DNA from: Mimachlamys varia
Taxonomy: Eukaryota; Mollusca; Bivalvia; Pectinida; Pectinidae
Reading direction: 5' to 3'
Assembly (NCBI GenBank): GCA_947623455.1
Contig: OX392538.1
Span: forward strand, 37,246,001 to 37,310,000
DNA: 64,000 nucleotides
Made by a program: the position numbers and the translations under genes. The notes beneath the pieces were generated by a model, which ran no database searches, was not told the DNA's origin, and saw only the letters and a list, made by a program, of their open reading frames with translations. This document shows positions 40,792 to 50,665 of this stretch, in pieces (position 1 is the first letter of the stretch; each line of letters starts with the position of its first letter).

Positions 40792-43020
40792 CTAATAAGC
40801 ATACTCAAAAACGTCCATTTTCATATCACTTAAAGATACAGAATATTTCTCAATGAGACAAAGATGGCGACCATAAAACTTGCCCATAGTTCTGATCAAC
40901 CTGCATCTCTCGAATTCTTGTGTTGTTAGTTTGTTTGTCAGTAGTCGACATCGATCACGAAAATCCCGATATTTAGAGCAAGCCCTGGAATACTGAATCA
41001 ACTGTGACATGTAAACACCATAGGTTGGAGAAGCAGGGATGTTACTATCAAGAAATGAAAAGTTAACGATCGGAAAATCGAAATCGTCACGTTTATCATA
41101 CCGCTTAGTAGTAAGTTGCCCGTGTTGGTCATAGTTCAAGTAAAGATCGAGGTAAGCAGCTGATGTAGAAGAGTCGGTTGTGTCCTTTATTTCAAGTTCA
41201 GAAGGGTATATACGATCGACGTAGTCAGCAAACTTCTTGTTGTTTATAGAAAACACATCGTCGATATATCTGAAAGTGAAATTAAAAGATTTGGCAAGGG
41301 TTTTTGTTACCTGTCCTGATTAACTCCTCCACAAATTCAGCCTCGTATAAAAACAACAAGAGGCCCAGAGGACCTGTATCACTCACCTGGATACATTGGT
41401 ATCTAGGTAATCATGATAAAATATTTTCTTTTTGGCTCGCCCCTCAGCCCCTATGGGGTCAGTCCCACCATGAGTACAATTTTGAATCTTGAGCACTTAG
41501 GGATGCTTCCTGCCAAATAAGGCTGATTTCCAATCAATGGCTATGGAGAAGAAGTCGATTAAACCAATATAGCTAAATAACCCTTTTTGGCCCCGCTCCT
41601 AAGCCCCTAGAGGTCAGTCCCACCACGAGTACAATTTTGAATCCTGAGCACCTAGGGATGCTTCCTGCCAAATAAGGCTGATTTCCAATCAATGGCTATG
41701 GAGAAGAAGTCGATTAAACCAATTTAGCTAAATAACCCTTTTTGGCCCCGCTCCTAAGCCCCTAGGGGGTCAGTCCCACCACGAGTACAATTTTGAATCC
41801 TGAGCACCTAGGGATGCTTCCTGCCAAATAAGGCTGATTCCCAATCAGTGGTTATGGAGAAGAAGTCGCTTAAACCAATATAGCTAAATAACCATTTTTG
41901 GCCCCGCCCCTCAGCCCCCTAAGGGGTGAGTCCCACTATTTATACAATTTTGAATCCCCAAGGATGCTTCCTGCCAAATTAGGTTGATTTCCTATCAGTA
42001 GTTATGGAGGAGAAGTCGTTTAAAGAAATAGTTGACGGACGCCACGGTATGGTATAAGCTAAAAAATAAGTCAGCTTAGAGTGGGGCACAGTTTGTTCCC
42101 ATGAGAATGCCAACAGTCTGCTGGAAAATCTTTCCTCCCAAACTCAACAAAAATGTTGTCGACCAGGAATTCAATCATCCTTACTATATCTTTGACTAGA
42201 TCTTTTTCAGTATATTTCCTTAGCTTTTGTCGTGTTTTTGACAAAGTATTCTCCAAGATAGCTCACTACCATATACTTGTATCGTCGTCCGCCTTTCTTG
42301 GAAAAGAAAGCTCTCATAACAAGAGATCGGAGACGTTCCTTCAATTTTGTATGATGTATGGTAGTGTACGGGGTGGAAAAATCAAATGTTTTGACCGAAA
42401 AGACTTTTTTTAGGAGGGGGTGTTCAAAATTGATCAAAAGATCTTTCGAGTTTTTTCAAAATCCACATCCCATTAATTCCACTTCTGGAGTATACAGTGT
42501 CACAATACAACTGAAGCCCTGATTTTATGGTACTAAGAATTATAGTAAGAAGTTTTGATAATGGCTTGGTAGAGCAATTAGCAGAGCCAGCGATAAAACG
42601 TTGCTTATAAGGATCCTTGTGTATTTTCGTTATCCAATAAAGACAAGGTAGGTCAGCATCTTGCTCATTAACCGGTACTTGGAAAGATAGTAATACAGAA
42701 GCATGGTTGGACAGTATTTCATCCTTCGGAAAAACCGGTCAATGTGTAAGTAGAGTAATCAAGCAGGCCTAGTTCTTTTTGCAAGCAATGAATGTAAAAG
42801 CGTTTGCAAACAATGATAAGTTGTTAGATGCTTTGTCTGCAGACACAACCTCATACTTATCATGTAGATCGTTGAGTGTTGCTCGAACATCGGGGTCAAG
42901 AAATATCGACTGGTGTTTAGTTTTCATTTTGTGCCGCAAATTGCTTATTCTTTTCTGAATAGAGGACCTGAGTCCTCTGATAGACTGCACCCACTCTGAA
43001 AGTGAATCCAATTATTTGTA
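40792..43020 (-). pseudogene. Penelope-like or unclassified reverse transcriptase, broken
   Basis: Read on the - strand. 43011-42769 includes VVSADKASNNLSL. 42437-42207 reads KTFDFSTPYTTI then RRYKYMVV. 42256-42071 gives EFLVDNIFVEFG, followed by a shifted HSHG.KLCP (normally G-I-P-M-G-T-N). After an inserted composite element, the sequence resumes at YEAEFVEELI, then FRYIDDVFSINNKKF (catalytic YIDD, about 41265), and runs 154 residues to a stop at 40792 with SYLDLYLNYD-like and NIPASPTYGVYMSQLI blocks. Several frameshifts make it non-functional. The order of motifs is that of a reverse transcriptase. The family name is an inference, helped by a GIY-YIG fragment nearby. Confidence 0.75.
41355..42060 (+). 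mobile_element. Composite element 5 inserted in the reverse transcriptase pseudogene
   Basis: It starts AACAAGAGGCCCAGAGGACC and carries about four ~154-bp units (CCCTTTTTGGCCCCGCTCC, GTCAGTCCCACCACGAGTAC, GATGCTTCCTGCCAAATAAG). The far end is short: AGTTGACGGACGCCACGG, without the GGTCATCTGACC hairpin. Removing it rejoins the reverse transcriptase frame near CTTATTTTTATACGAGGC (- strand), so the span is a real insertion. Confidence 0.78.
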
Positions 43021-43032
43021 GTAAATCGATTA

Positions 43033-43386
43033 CAATCTGATTAAAATACAGATCCTTATTCTCACTCCGTTTTACAAGGATCTGACAACATCCAATAAGA
43101 TGACCTTTGTCGCCTCTTAACATAACACTAAAATAATATTCCAATGATCTGTCATCTTGCAACAAGCCATTTCGTCACATTATTCCACATGAACTTTTTT
43201 GGTGACTAAATGGACAAATGCGATTATGCAAGTTTTGTCGCCTCAAAATTTCACCGTCAAGATTCTGACTGCTAATGAAAACGGTCATCGGGACATGATC
43301 CCTTGTGGGATTTTCTGAGATCTTAACGCAACAGGGAGAAGATTACGGAACGGCGCGTAGATCAAGATATGGTTTTAATCAGATTG
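43033..43386. mobile_element. CAATCTGATT-type MITE, copy 5
   Basis: Complete, CAATCTGATTAAAATACAG to TTTTAATCAGATTG. The flanks AATCGATTA and ATCAAATTA are compatible with a decayed ~9-bp duplication. It lies immediately upstream (- strand sense) of the reverse transcriptase fragments. Confidence 0.82.
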
Positions 43387-44180
43387 ATCAAATTATTGTC
43401 CATAATAGCATTTTATCATTCATGTTGTTTACATAACTTGTAAATTAGTATTGCTTATTCTGATTTTACTATAAAAGTTCCAAATGTGAATATATTTTTT
43501 ATCTCTGGACCTCTAGTCATCTTTCATAGAAGTAGTTTGATATAGCGATTTAAGACGCAGACGATTCTGAGTCAAAGTCCGAACTCCATCTTTAATAATC
43601 AGCAATCGTGGTACGGGATATAACGTTAATAGTTGCACTGGTTTTTTGAGGAAATTTGAGGCCACTTCAGTCCTGGTCGGACTATACAAAAAGGGAACAG
43701 GGTTTTTGGCAGAGGGACGATTGGAAGCAGTAGCATAAAAATCAAAACATTGGAGTTTTGCCAAAGGTCAACACCCAGTAGCTTTTTCTAAGCATGGATA
43801 GAGAAATAGAGAAACTAAATTAACAAATACATACTGGCTGAATCGGCACCCAGTATACAAATGACTCCCCTAAAGGCTTCAACGGGTACAGGGTCCATTA
43901 TTGGAATACTACGTACGCCACAGATAATCCTTAAGGACTGTAAAAACTCGAATTATATGCAAAGCTCGGATAGTAGGTATTTAAATAAAAAAACTGACGC
44001 TTTTGTAAGTGTTAAACCATGCAAGGTCAGTGTGTTTCCGACACGTTGGAATTTTATATTTCTAAATGTGGAATTGAAAGACTTGTACCGTGGTATACTT
44101 ATTACCGAAAAATCTTACTACAGTTTCCTTACATAAAAATAATACTCTACCTGAAGCTTTGAACCACTAAAGTGTCATCC
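43387..44180. other. Intergenic, only unsupported short ORFs
   Basis: A - strand frame at 43513-43764 and a + strand frame at 43861-44136 show no recognised motif. I would not call either a gene. Confidence 0.35.
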
Positions 44181-44336
44181 AATGTTGTATACGGTAATAA
44201 ATGTTCGCTTTGTGGTTTAATCGATGTGGGTGAAACTAAAGGCCAGTTACGACAAAGAATGAATGGTCATCCTTCGGCTATTGACCGGGACCAGCATCAA
44301 TCAACATTTCAACCTCCCCGGCCATTCTATTCTTAA
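44181..44336 (+). pseudogene. GIY-YIG endonuclease fragment
   Basis: A 51-residue open stretch begins NVVYGNKCSLCGLIDVGETK and continues GQLRQRMNGH. It matches the GIY-YIG order: GIY-like VVY, a Cys pair, Y-V-G (here D-V-G) then ET, an Arg, and the His of the R...H pair. This domain is the C-terminal nuclease of Penelope-like retroelements. It is truncated where a MITE fragment begins (TCTTAACACTAAAATAATTT), and the Tyr of the second motif is replaced. It lies on the strand opposite the reverse transcriptase fragments. Confidence 0.65.
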
Positions 44337-44535
44337 CACTAAAATAATTTTCCAATGACCTGTCGTCATAGGGGGTCACGTCCCGATGACCTTTTGCATT
44401 AGCCAATCAAATTACTACTTTCAGAATCTTGACTGAAAGTTTGAGGCGACAAAGCTTACATAATCGCATTTGCCGTTTAGTCATTTAGTCACAAAACGTT
44501 AATGTGGAATAATGTGAGGATATGGCTTGCTGCAA
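44332..44535. mobile_element. CAATCTGATT-type MITE fragment, rearranged
   Basis: Internal family blocks are present (TTAACACTAAAATAATTTTC, CATGTCC-type GTCACGTCCCGATGACCTTT, GGCTTGCTGCAAGA) but no terminal CAATCTGATT. The block order differs from complete copies, indicating deletion or inversion. Confidence 0.65.
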
Positions 44536-44868
44536 GAACGTTTCAATGTGTATGTGAGAAACGAGGATACCTAAATCCTGTATACTGCTCAGAAGGGAAA
44601 TGGTTTCGTATAGCCGACACAGCACAGGCTGGAATAACTTTTCTGTTTTTCTTTCCGAGACGTTTCCATACCAACCGGATGGACCTTTAGTATGCGGCAT
44701 GACGATACAGTCTGAAAGTACATGTGTGCAAGCTTCAGTAAATAACTTACTGACAGGGTTCGACACTATAACACTAGCCCGTTAGTCCGAGACTGGTAAA
44801 AATTCTGAAGGACTTAGTACTGTGGACTAGTTGAGTTTTCTATTTCGTTTTTGTTTTATAATCTATAG

Positions 44869-45057
44869 CTAATTCTTCTTCGTTCTCCTCGCCTCTTCCA
44901 CTTCCTCTCTGCCCATCTCATCTTCCGCGGCCCGTTTCTGTCGGGCCTCTCTGGCCGTATCCGCTGCCTCTTGAGCTGCAGCTGACCCCTTCTTCTGTGT
45001 CCTCTTATAGTCATCTTGGAGACGAAATGTTGGCACTCGTACGTCGGCTCGGCTCAT
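44869..45057 (-). CDS. Small charged ORF, hypothetical
   Basis: 62 residues, ATG at 45057. Very rich in Arg, Glu, Ala and Lys (AAAQEAADTAREARQKRAAE), consistent with a helical or coiled-coil segment. No family is recognised and no neighbouring exon could be found. It could be an exon of a larger gene or a chance frame in a GC-richer patch. Confidence 0.25.
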   Translation of the reverse strand: MSRADVRVPTFRLQDDYKRTQKKGSAAAQEAADTAREARQKRAAEDEMGREEVEEARRTKKN

Positions 45058-45203
45058 ATATACTGCAGAAATCAGTGCGCAGAACGTGCCTTGTAAGTGC
45101 GGAGCATTTGCTTACTCGGTACGGTCCACTTCAGTTCTGCGTGCTCATTTGACAGTAGAACTGGGGAAGTGCCGGGTAGGCACAGACCACGCACTTAATT
45201 TAT

Positions 45204-45224
45204 CACGTGCGCAGCACGCACGTG
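45204..45224. promoter_or_regulatory. Dyad CACGTGCG...CGCACGTG
   Basis: A perfect inverted repeat, CACGTGCG-CAGCA-CGCACGTG. Each arm holds an E-box (CACGTG) overlapping a GCGTG/CACGC core as bound by bHLH-PAS factors. The surrounding 45080-45510 is unusually rich in GTGCG/CGCAC motifs. Function is unknown. Confidence 0.45.
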
Positions 45225-45539
45225 CTAAGTGCGCCGTCCGTAGAGCAAGTGACCGTGGACAAAATTTAAAAGACTCACGAAGTCAGTGCGTTGTGTGCTC
45301 ATTGGCTGTAGAAGACATGCGCGTCACCGTACTTGGGTGAATCCGTAGCCCGACCGCATCCCGAACGCAGCGAAAGTTCCTCATGCACTCAAAGTGCTAC
45401 GGCGTGTCTGCGTGCTCCCAAATCCGTACTGAGGCGGTACTTACCACGTACGGATCCCCAAATATTGCCCACGTTTTTGCAAGTAGACAGCACGCACTTG
45501 CAAGTACGGCGGGTTGGGATCAAGGCTTAGGGGTTCATT

Positions 45540-46086
45540 TTCTCTACAAATAAGAAAAACAACACGTTTTGTTAAGTGATTTTTAATGATAAAACTTCGA
45601 TCAATCTGTATGCGGTAGCTGAGCTGTGTTTCGCCGGCATACATTTAGAAAATATGTAAACAAACAGTCGCCTGAATTGACGACTCAATCTCGTCATTTG
45701 TTTTAAATCCGAAGGATACAAAATGTGTATTTTGCATGGAACTTTTCCTTTTGGAAAGTTTTGACACTGGTTGCTTTGCCTTTACATAACAATACCCAGT
45801 AATCATTCAATCGTGAAATACCCTGAAAAGAATGGAATTGTCTTCGCGTTTGATATAAGCCACCATTTTTGTGAAATCGTTGTCCGCAAACATTGCAAGA
45901 GCACATGGATCTTTCAGGTTTTCACTTTCCCATTAACAGTAATTGATAACACCAAAAGGCATCTGCCGGTGTCCCCAGTGATGCATACCAACATCATATC
46001 ATGAAAGGCTTTCTTGTGATTGACAATGATGCATTCCTGATAACATTTTGTCTATATATTACATACATTCTAATTTAATGTTTTAT
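45540..46086. other. Intergenic, nothing recognised
   Basis: Only background ORFs. Confidence 0.4.
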
Positions 46087-46090
46087 TTAA

Positions 46091-47148
46091 AGGCCCAATA
46101 TACGTAACTTCGAGAAATTTTTCGGGATTCTGTAAAATTATGAAAAAAAATCCAGTTGATAACTATGCAAAAATAAGCCTAAAACGAAGTAAAACTGAGC
46201 GGCAACTAATAAAAAATTGTTGACAAAAAAAATCCAAAGAATTGAAAAAAGTTCAGGTGGGGCCCACTTCAACAACAAAGGTAGCTATGCCCAAGCAAAG
46301 GGGAGGTAACTCCTATTGAACACTGGCAAGTGAGCAAAAAAACGTCACAGAAATAGTCCTTCGGAAGTACGGCGATTTTATCATATTTACCAGTGTTAAA
46401 TGCAAAGATGGGTGATGTTATTTTAACATTCGATAACTCTCGTTGATTTACCAGCCAAAACAATGAGAGAATGGCGCCAAGGTAGATCGAGCGAGCCTGT
46501 CAAAGAAATGTCAAAGCTCTAATTTTCTTATTGAAGCGAGTAAATTAACCAAAATCATATGAAAATGAAGAGAAATTAACAACAAAAATAATGATATGTT
46601 TGAATCCATGTGACATGACCGTTCTTGATGTGAAAATGAGGATTTTTGTCACCTAACGGTAAATCCAAGATGGCGGACACGTGCTGTCAGATGGCCATTG
46701 GGAATGTAAACAAAGCGCTCAATAAGCATGTAAAAATCAATATTTTTGAATGAAAGTTCTTTATTTAGTGATCTTTCACAACTGTTAAGGTAAGATTAGT
46801 GTAGTTTTGAAGAGAATTATGTAATATATATGTAATAATATTGTAAAATTAGAACGTGACTAGGTAAGACTTGACTCGATACAGTACTAGTAGTATTCAA
46901 AAATAAAGCTACTACATACTTCTAAATAATGCAGAAAAAAATGGTTGGGCGTAGAAGACAGTTCGAAATGGACGCGTGTTTACAAATACCGTGTTTCAAC
47001 TGCTGCTGTACCGGTAACCGCGCAAGATTTCATCTTGAATATTGCTGATATCAGTTAATCTTAACTAAATCTATGAATATAATAAGTTACATGTACTATG
47101 CTTGATTTTGGCTTCAAGTTTTTTCCGAAAGTTACGTATATTGGGCCT
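46091..47148. mobile_element. TTAA-flanked MITE family, long form
   Basis: Ends AGGCCCAATATACGTAACTT and AAGTTACGTATATTGGGCCT, flanked by TTAA at 46087-46090 and 47149-47152. The outer ~200 bases on each side match the 387-bp copies at 2.2 and 62.1 kb. Between CTTCAACAACAAAGG (46266) and GGGCGTAGAAGACAG (about 46948) lies ~670 bp absent from the short forms. No transposase ORF is found in it. It contains CCAAGATGGCGGACACGTG. Confidence 0.8.
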
Positions 47149-47367
47149 TTAATAAAACGTCCGTATCGCCAAACTTCTTGTTGATTCAAAACTTGGCACT
47201 GTATCGACGTGTATCTATTGATCTTGAAGATCTAAAGATCAGCAGTAAATGTCTGAGTGACGTTTATTGGGTTCATTTACTATCATGTCCCTCTCGTCAT
47301 ATAAGGGAACATGTCCGGAAAACAATCATGCAATTTTCTGTGAAATGTTACAATATCAGAGCTATGT

Positions 47368-47746
47368 CAATCTGATTAAAATCATATCTTGATCTCCGCG
47401 CCGTTCCGTACACTTCCTCAGCTGCGTTAAGATTTGAGAAAATTCCATAGGTGGTCATGTCCCGATGACCTTTTGCGTTAGCCAATCTAATTATTACTGT
47501 CCGAATATTGACAGTGCAATTTTGAGGTGACAAAGCTTGCATTTGTCCGTTTAGTCATTTCGTCACCAAAAAGTTCATGTGAAATAATGTGACGAAATGA
47601 TTGCTGCAAGATGACAGGTCATTGGAAAATTATTTTAGTGTTAAGTAAAGAGGCGACAAAGGTCATCTGAACGTGACCTCTTACGGGATGTTGTCAGATC
47701 CTTGTAAAACGGAGTGAGAACAAGGATCTGTATTTTTATCAGGTTG
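47368..47746. mobile_element. CAATCTGATT-type MITE, copy 7, with clear target duplication
   Basis: Inverted orientation, CAATCTGATTAAAATCATAT to TTTTTATCAGGTTG. The flanks AGAGCTATGT on both sides are identical over 10 bp. This is the best target-site evidence in the window for the family. Confidence 0.88.
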
Positions 47747-47749
47747 AGA

Positions 47750-48190
47750 GCTATGTGGATAGTTGGTTACTTAGTGACTTCATCATGGTGTTTATTGAAT
47801 AAAACCGCAACGATATATCCTGTCAGAGAGAAGTAACTCCGGGAGGGCCATCTCGTTTTTAATGTATGGTTTTGACCTATCTGTGCTTAGTTGTATTATG
47901 AGATTGTCTGTTACATATATCTGTATGTGCGTCTGTTGTGTAGCTGTCTTTTCCACAGGCACATGTGGCCTTGACAATACTTGTATCCATTATAATGAAT
48001 ATTATATATTATGACATAGCATAGTGAAATATTATAATTAAAAAAAAACATGTACTAAATCTGAAGTTTCCAAATTTCTTTTTAAGTTATTGGGTTTGTA
48101 AAACCGCAGTGAAAATAATGGTCAAAAGTCAGCTTGAGATGTCAAACGGTTAAATTTCACTGAAGCAGTGTCTGATAATATACACTTAAA
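47750..48190. other. Intergenic, nothing recognised
   Basis: No supported feature. Confidence 0.4.
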
Positions 48191-48347
48191 TGCCCTTTCG
48201 GTCATGATCAATAGTCAAAACTTTTTTCCCCGATGTGTTGGGACCAACCTGGTGAACTATTTCCCGCGGCCTCCAGCCTTGGGAAATAGTTCACCAGGTT
48301 GGTCCCAACACCGAGGGAAACTGTTCTGACTATTGACTTAAAGGGCA
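48191..48347. repeat. Large hairpin with long near-perfect stem
   Basis: TGCCCTTT...CAATAGTCA...GTTGGGACCAACCTGGTGAA (and on to CTATTTCCC) pairs with GGGAAATAGTTCACCAGGTT...CCAACAC...TGACTATTG...AAAGGGCA. The inner stem of about 35 bp is perfect; the outer part has mismatches. The loop is GCGGCCTCCAGCCTT. Confidence 0.88.
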
Positions 48348-48349
48348 TA

Positions 48350-49280
48350 AATTAACTGTTTTGTTACCTTTGATTTATAGGTCTAGAATTAATCTGTACC
48401 ATGTTCATCACTCATTTCTAAGACATATGTAAATGTCTAGAGTCAGAAAATCTCGTCTACATGTAAACAAAACACTTTAATCAAGATCACATATACGCTT
48501 GGGCACAGTCGTTTCTAAGGAAACGTGTATTAGTTCATGACGTCACCGGTCAAATATATCAACTAATTCATGACTGTATATGAAATACATTGGAATGACC
48601 ATGAAAGTAGTCAAAATTACTGAATATCTATTTATAAAGAGAACCAGGTAACAATAGAGTTTGTGTGTGTCAACACATTGCAGTATACTTATGAAAATGA
48701 ATATAGTGCAAGGTATTTTGCTACTTGTCCTGATAAGCTCCTCGACAATTCAGTCTCGTATGAAAACAAAAACCAAGTCAGCCAAGAGTGTAGCACAATG
48801 TGTTCTTGATATTCAAGTTTGAGAACTGGTTCAGTGTCGATGTAGAAAGCATAAGAATCAATTGCCTTTAACAGTCAACACATTATTTTTTCAATGTTCA
48901 TTATGGAGTCAACATGCAGTTGACTAAAGGATTTGAGATCAAGATTTGGGCCACTTTTATTTGTTAAAGGTCACAAATGGTTCGGTAGGGTATGTTTTCT
49001 TTATCTAGTCTAATGAAGTACACTTTCTGAAATATTTCATAAAGCATATGTTAAAGATGAGAAAAAGATAGAATGTATTTGTTTGTTCAATTTCAAATTT
49101 GATTCGGTTTGGTGACACAAAGGTACGGTACTATTGTACCGTGTCGGTAATTTCTAGGTTAGACCACGAAGTTGACAACTGGATGGATAGTTAGCTTTGT
49201 CGCCAGTTTAGAACTTTTAGGACAGTGCATTTGTCTTGGTGGAAACTCACCACCAGCCCCTTTTCTCATTTACGCGCAGA
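48350..49280. other. Intergenic with a reverse transcriptase element scrap
   Basis: 48716-48800 (CTTGTCCTGATAAGCTCCTC, CAGTCTCGTATGAAAACAAA) resembles the YEAEF-encoding region at 41305-41350. Otherwise nothing is recognised. Confidence 0.4.
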
Positions 49281-49545
49281 TATCATCCTCGATATCCAGG
49301 GTTTACGCTCTCTACACCTCTGGAATATGTCATGGCAAAACAGAAGGCTCCGTTTGCTCCGCCTTGTTGATGAGTCAAGAAGACTCGTTCGACCCTTTGA
49401 TGTACATCAAATGAATCTCACGGTCACCTAACGGTAAATATTGATAGGTTTTAAAGTCGGTTGCGCTTGCTTTCAGTTTTGCCATGAAAGTCCCAGGGTG
49501 GTAGAGAGCGTAGGCGATCGTATACTGGATATCGAGGATAACAGA
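49281..49545. repeat. Foldback element
   Basis: ATCATCCTCGATATCCAGGG...CGCTCTCTAC...CATGGCAAAAC is inverted as GTTTTGCCATG...GTAGAGAGCG...CTGGATATCGAGGAT. Arms are about 75 bp with small gaps. Opposed ORFs on the two strands result from this symmetry. Confidence 0.75.
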
Positions 49546-50167
49546 TGTAAGATCAGACATATTCCTATGATAAATGGTTTTCGTTGTCTTAGTTGTAACG
49601 GAAATCATTACAAATTATATCTGAGAGCAGAAAGAATACTAGCGGCCTTCCTTTTTTTTCCAGCAGACTTTATACATTTACCGTGAAACTGGACCGGAAA
49701 ATCGAGGTAAAACGGAACAAACACTATAAACGATGTAATTTTAAATGTTCGTTTGTTGCTTATTTAGAATAGATAAATCAACAGTACGGACAATTGAATT
49801 TAATCGGAGGAAGATTTAACAATGGCCAATGTCTGATTTGAGTAATAAAATTTCGGCTTATGAACAAAAAATATTCTTGTTTTCAATGAAAGAAAATAGG
49901 GAGAGAAAAAGAAAAATAATATGTTTATTCTTGTTTTCTATGATAGAAAAGAAAGAGAGAAAAAAGAAAATATGATCTGTCTATTCTTATAAGGCATAAA
50001 GCGTTTGTTGCTTTATGACGATGACTAATTGTTGCTTGAAAAAGAGGATTCGTGACTAATGTTATTTTGTGTCTAAAATATATGCGTTAAAGTAATTTGT
50101 TTATTACATGCATATGTAAAATTTGGTTGTGAAAACTAAAATAAAAACTAGTGGAAAAAATGTGATG
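49546..50167. other. Intergenic, nothing recognised
   Basis: AT-rich, with purine-rich GAAAGAGAGAAAAAAG runs near 49890-49970. Confidence 0.4.
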
Positions 50168-50240
50168 GTCTAATTTCCGAGAATCGAACCCCGGCCTCCT
50201 GGATAGAAGTCGAATGCGTTAACCACGGCCCCAATTCGTT
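50168..50240 (-). repeat. tRNA-derived pseudogene
   Basis: The - strand reads GGGGCCGTGGTTAACGCATT (A-box-like), CGACTTCTATCCAGG (anticodon-region-like), GGGGTTCGATTCTCGG (T arm, B box). The anticodon stem does not pair well, so it is not a working tRNA. Confidence 0.45.
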
Positions 50241-50665
50241 GGTTGAGGCCTAACGGGGAGAATTATTTGATCGAGATCAATATAGTGCATAAATCATATT
50301 TATTCGAGTATACAGGTTTTATTCTACATAAGTATCGTGAATTTTTTTGTGTTATTGTATTTGCTTATTTCGTTTCATATCAGATAGCAGTACTTAGTGA
50401 CAGCCTTTCTTAAATTTCGGATATTCACCCTTATCGAGCCTCTATCAACACGGAAGTTGACGCCGTTTTCGCAATAGCAAAATTAATAAAAACATAGGGC
50501 CTACGTCAGAAAAAGGATGTGCTGAGTTATCGGTAAAACCTGAAGACATATTGTTTTGTTCAGGCGTGTTTGGATGCTGCGCAAGTGACCAGGTCATATC
50601 ACACAAAGGGTTTAAAACGTCGCTGTTCGCTGTCAGAGGCGCAAAACACAAACAACCGTCAAAAG

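Noticed and set aside
49360..49400. Possible hammerhead ribozyme (TTGATGAGTC...GACTCGTTCGAC)
   Set aside because: The stem II-like pair is present, but the conserved GAAA after it is missing and the first core base is T rather than C.
50168..50240. Functional tRNA-Arg
   Set aside because: T arm and A box look right but the anticodon stem does not pair and the acceptor ends do not match.
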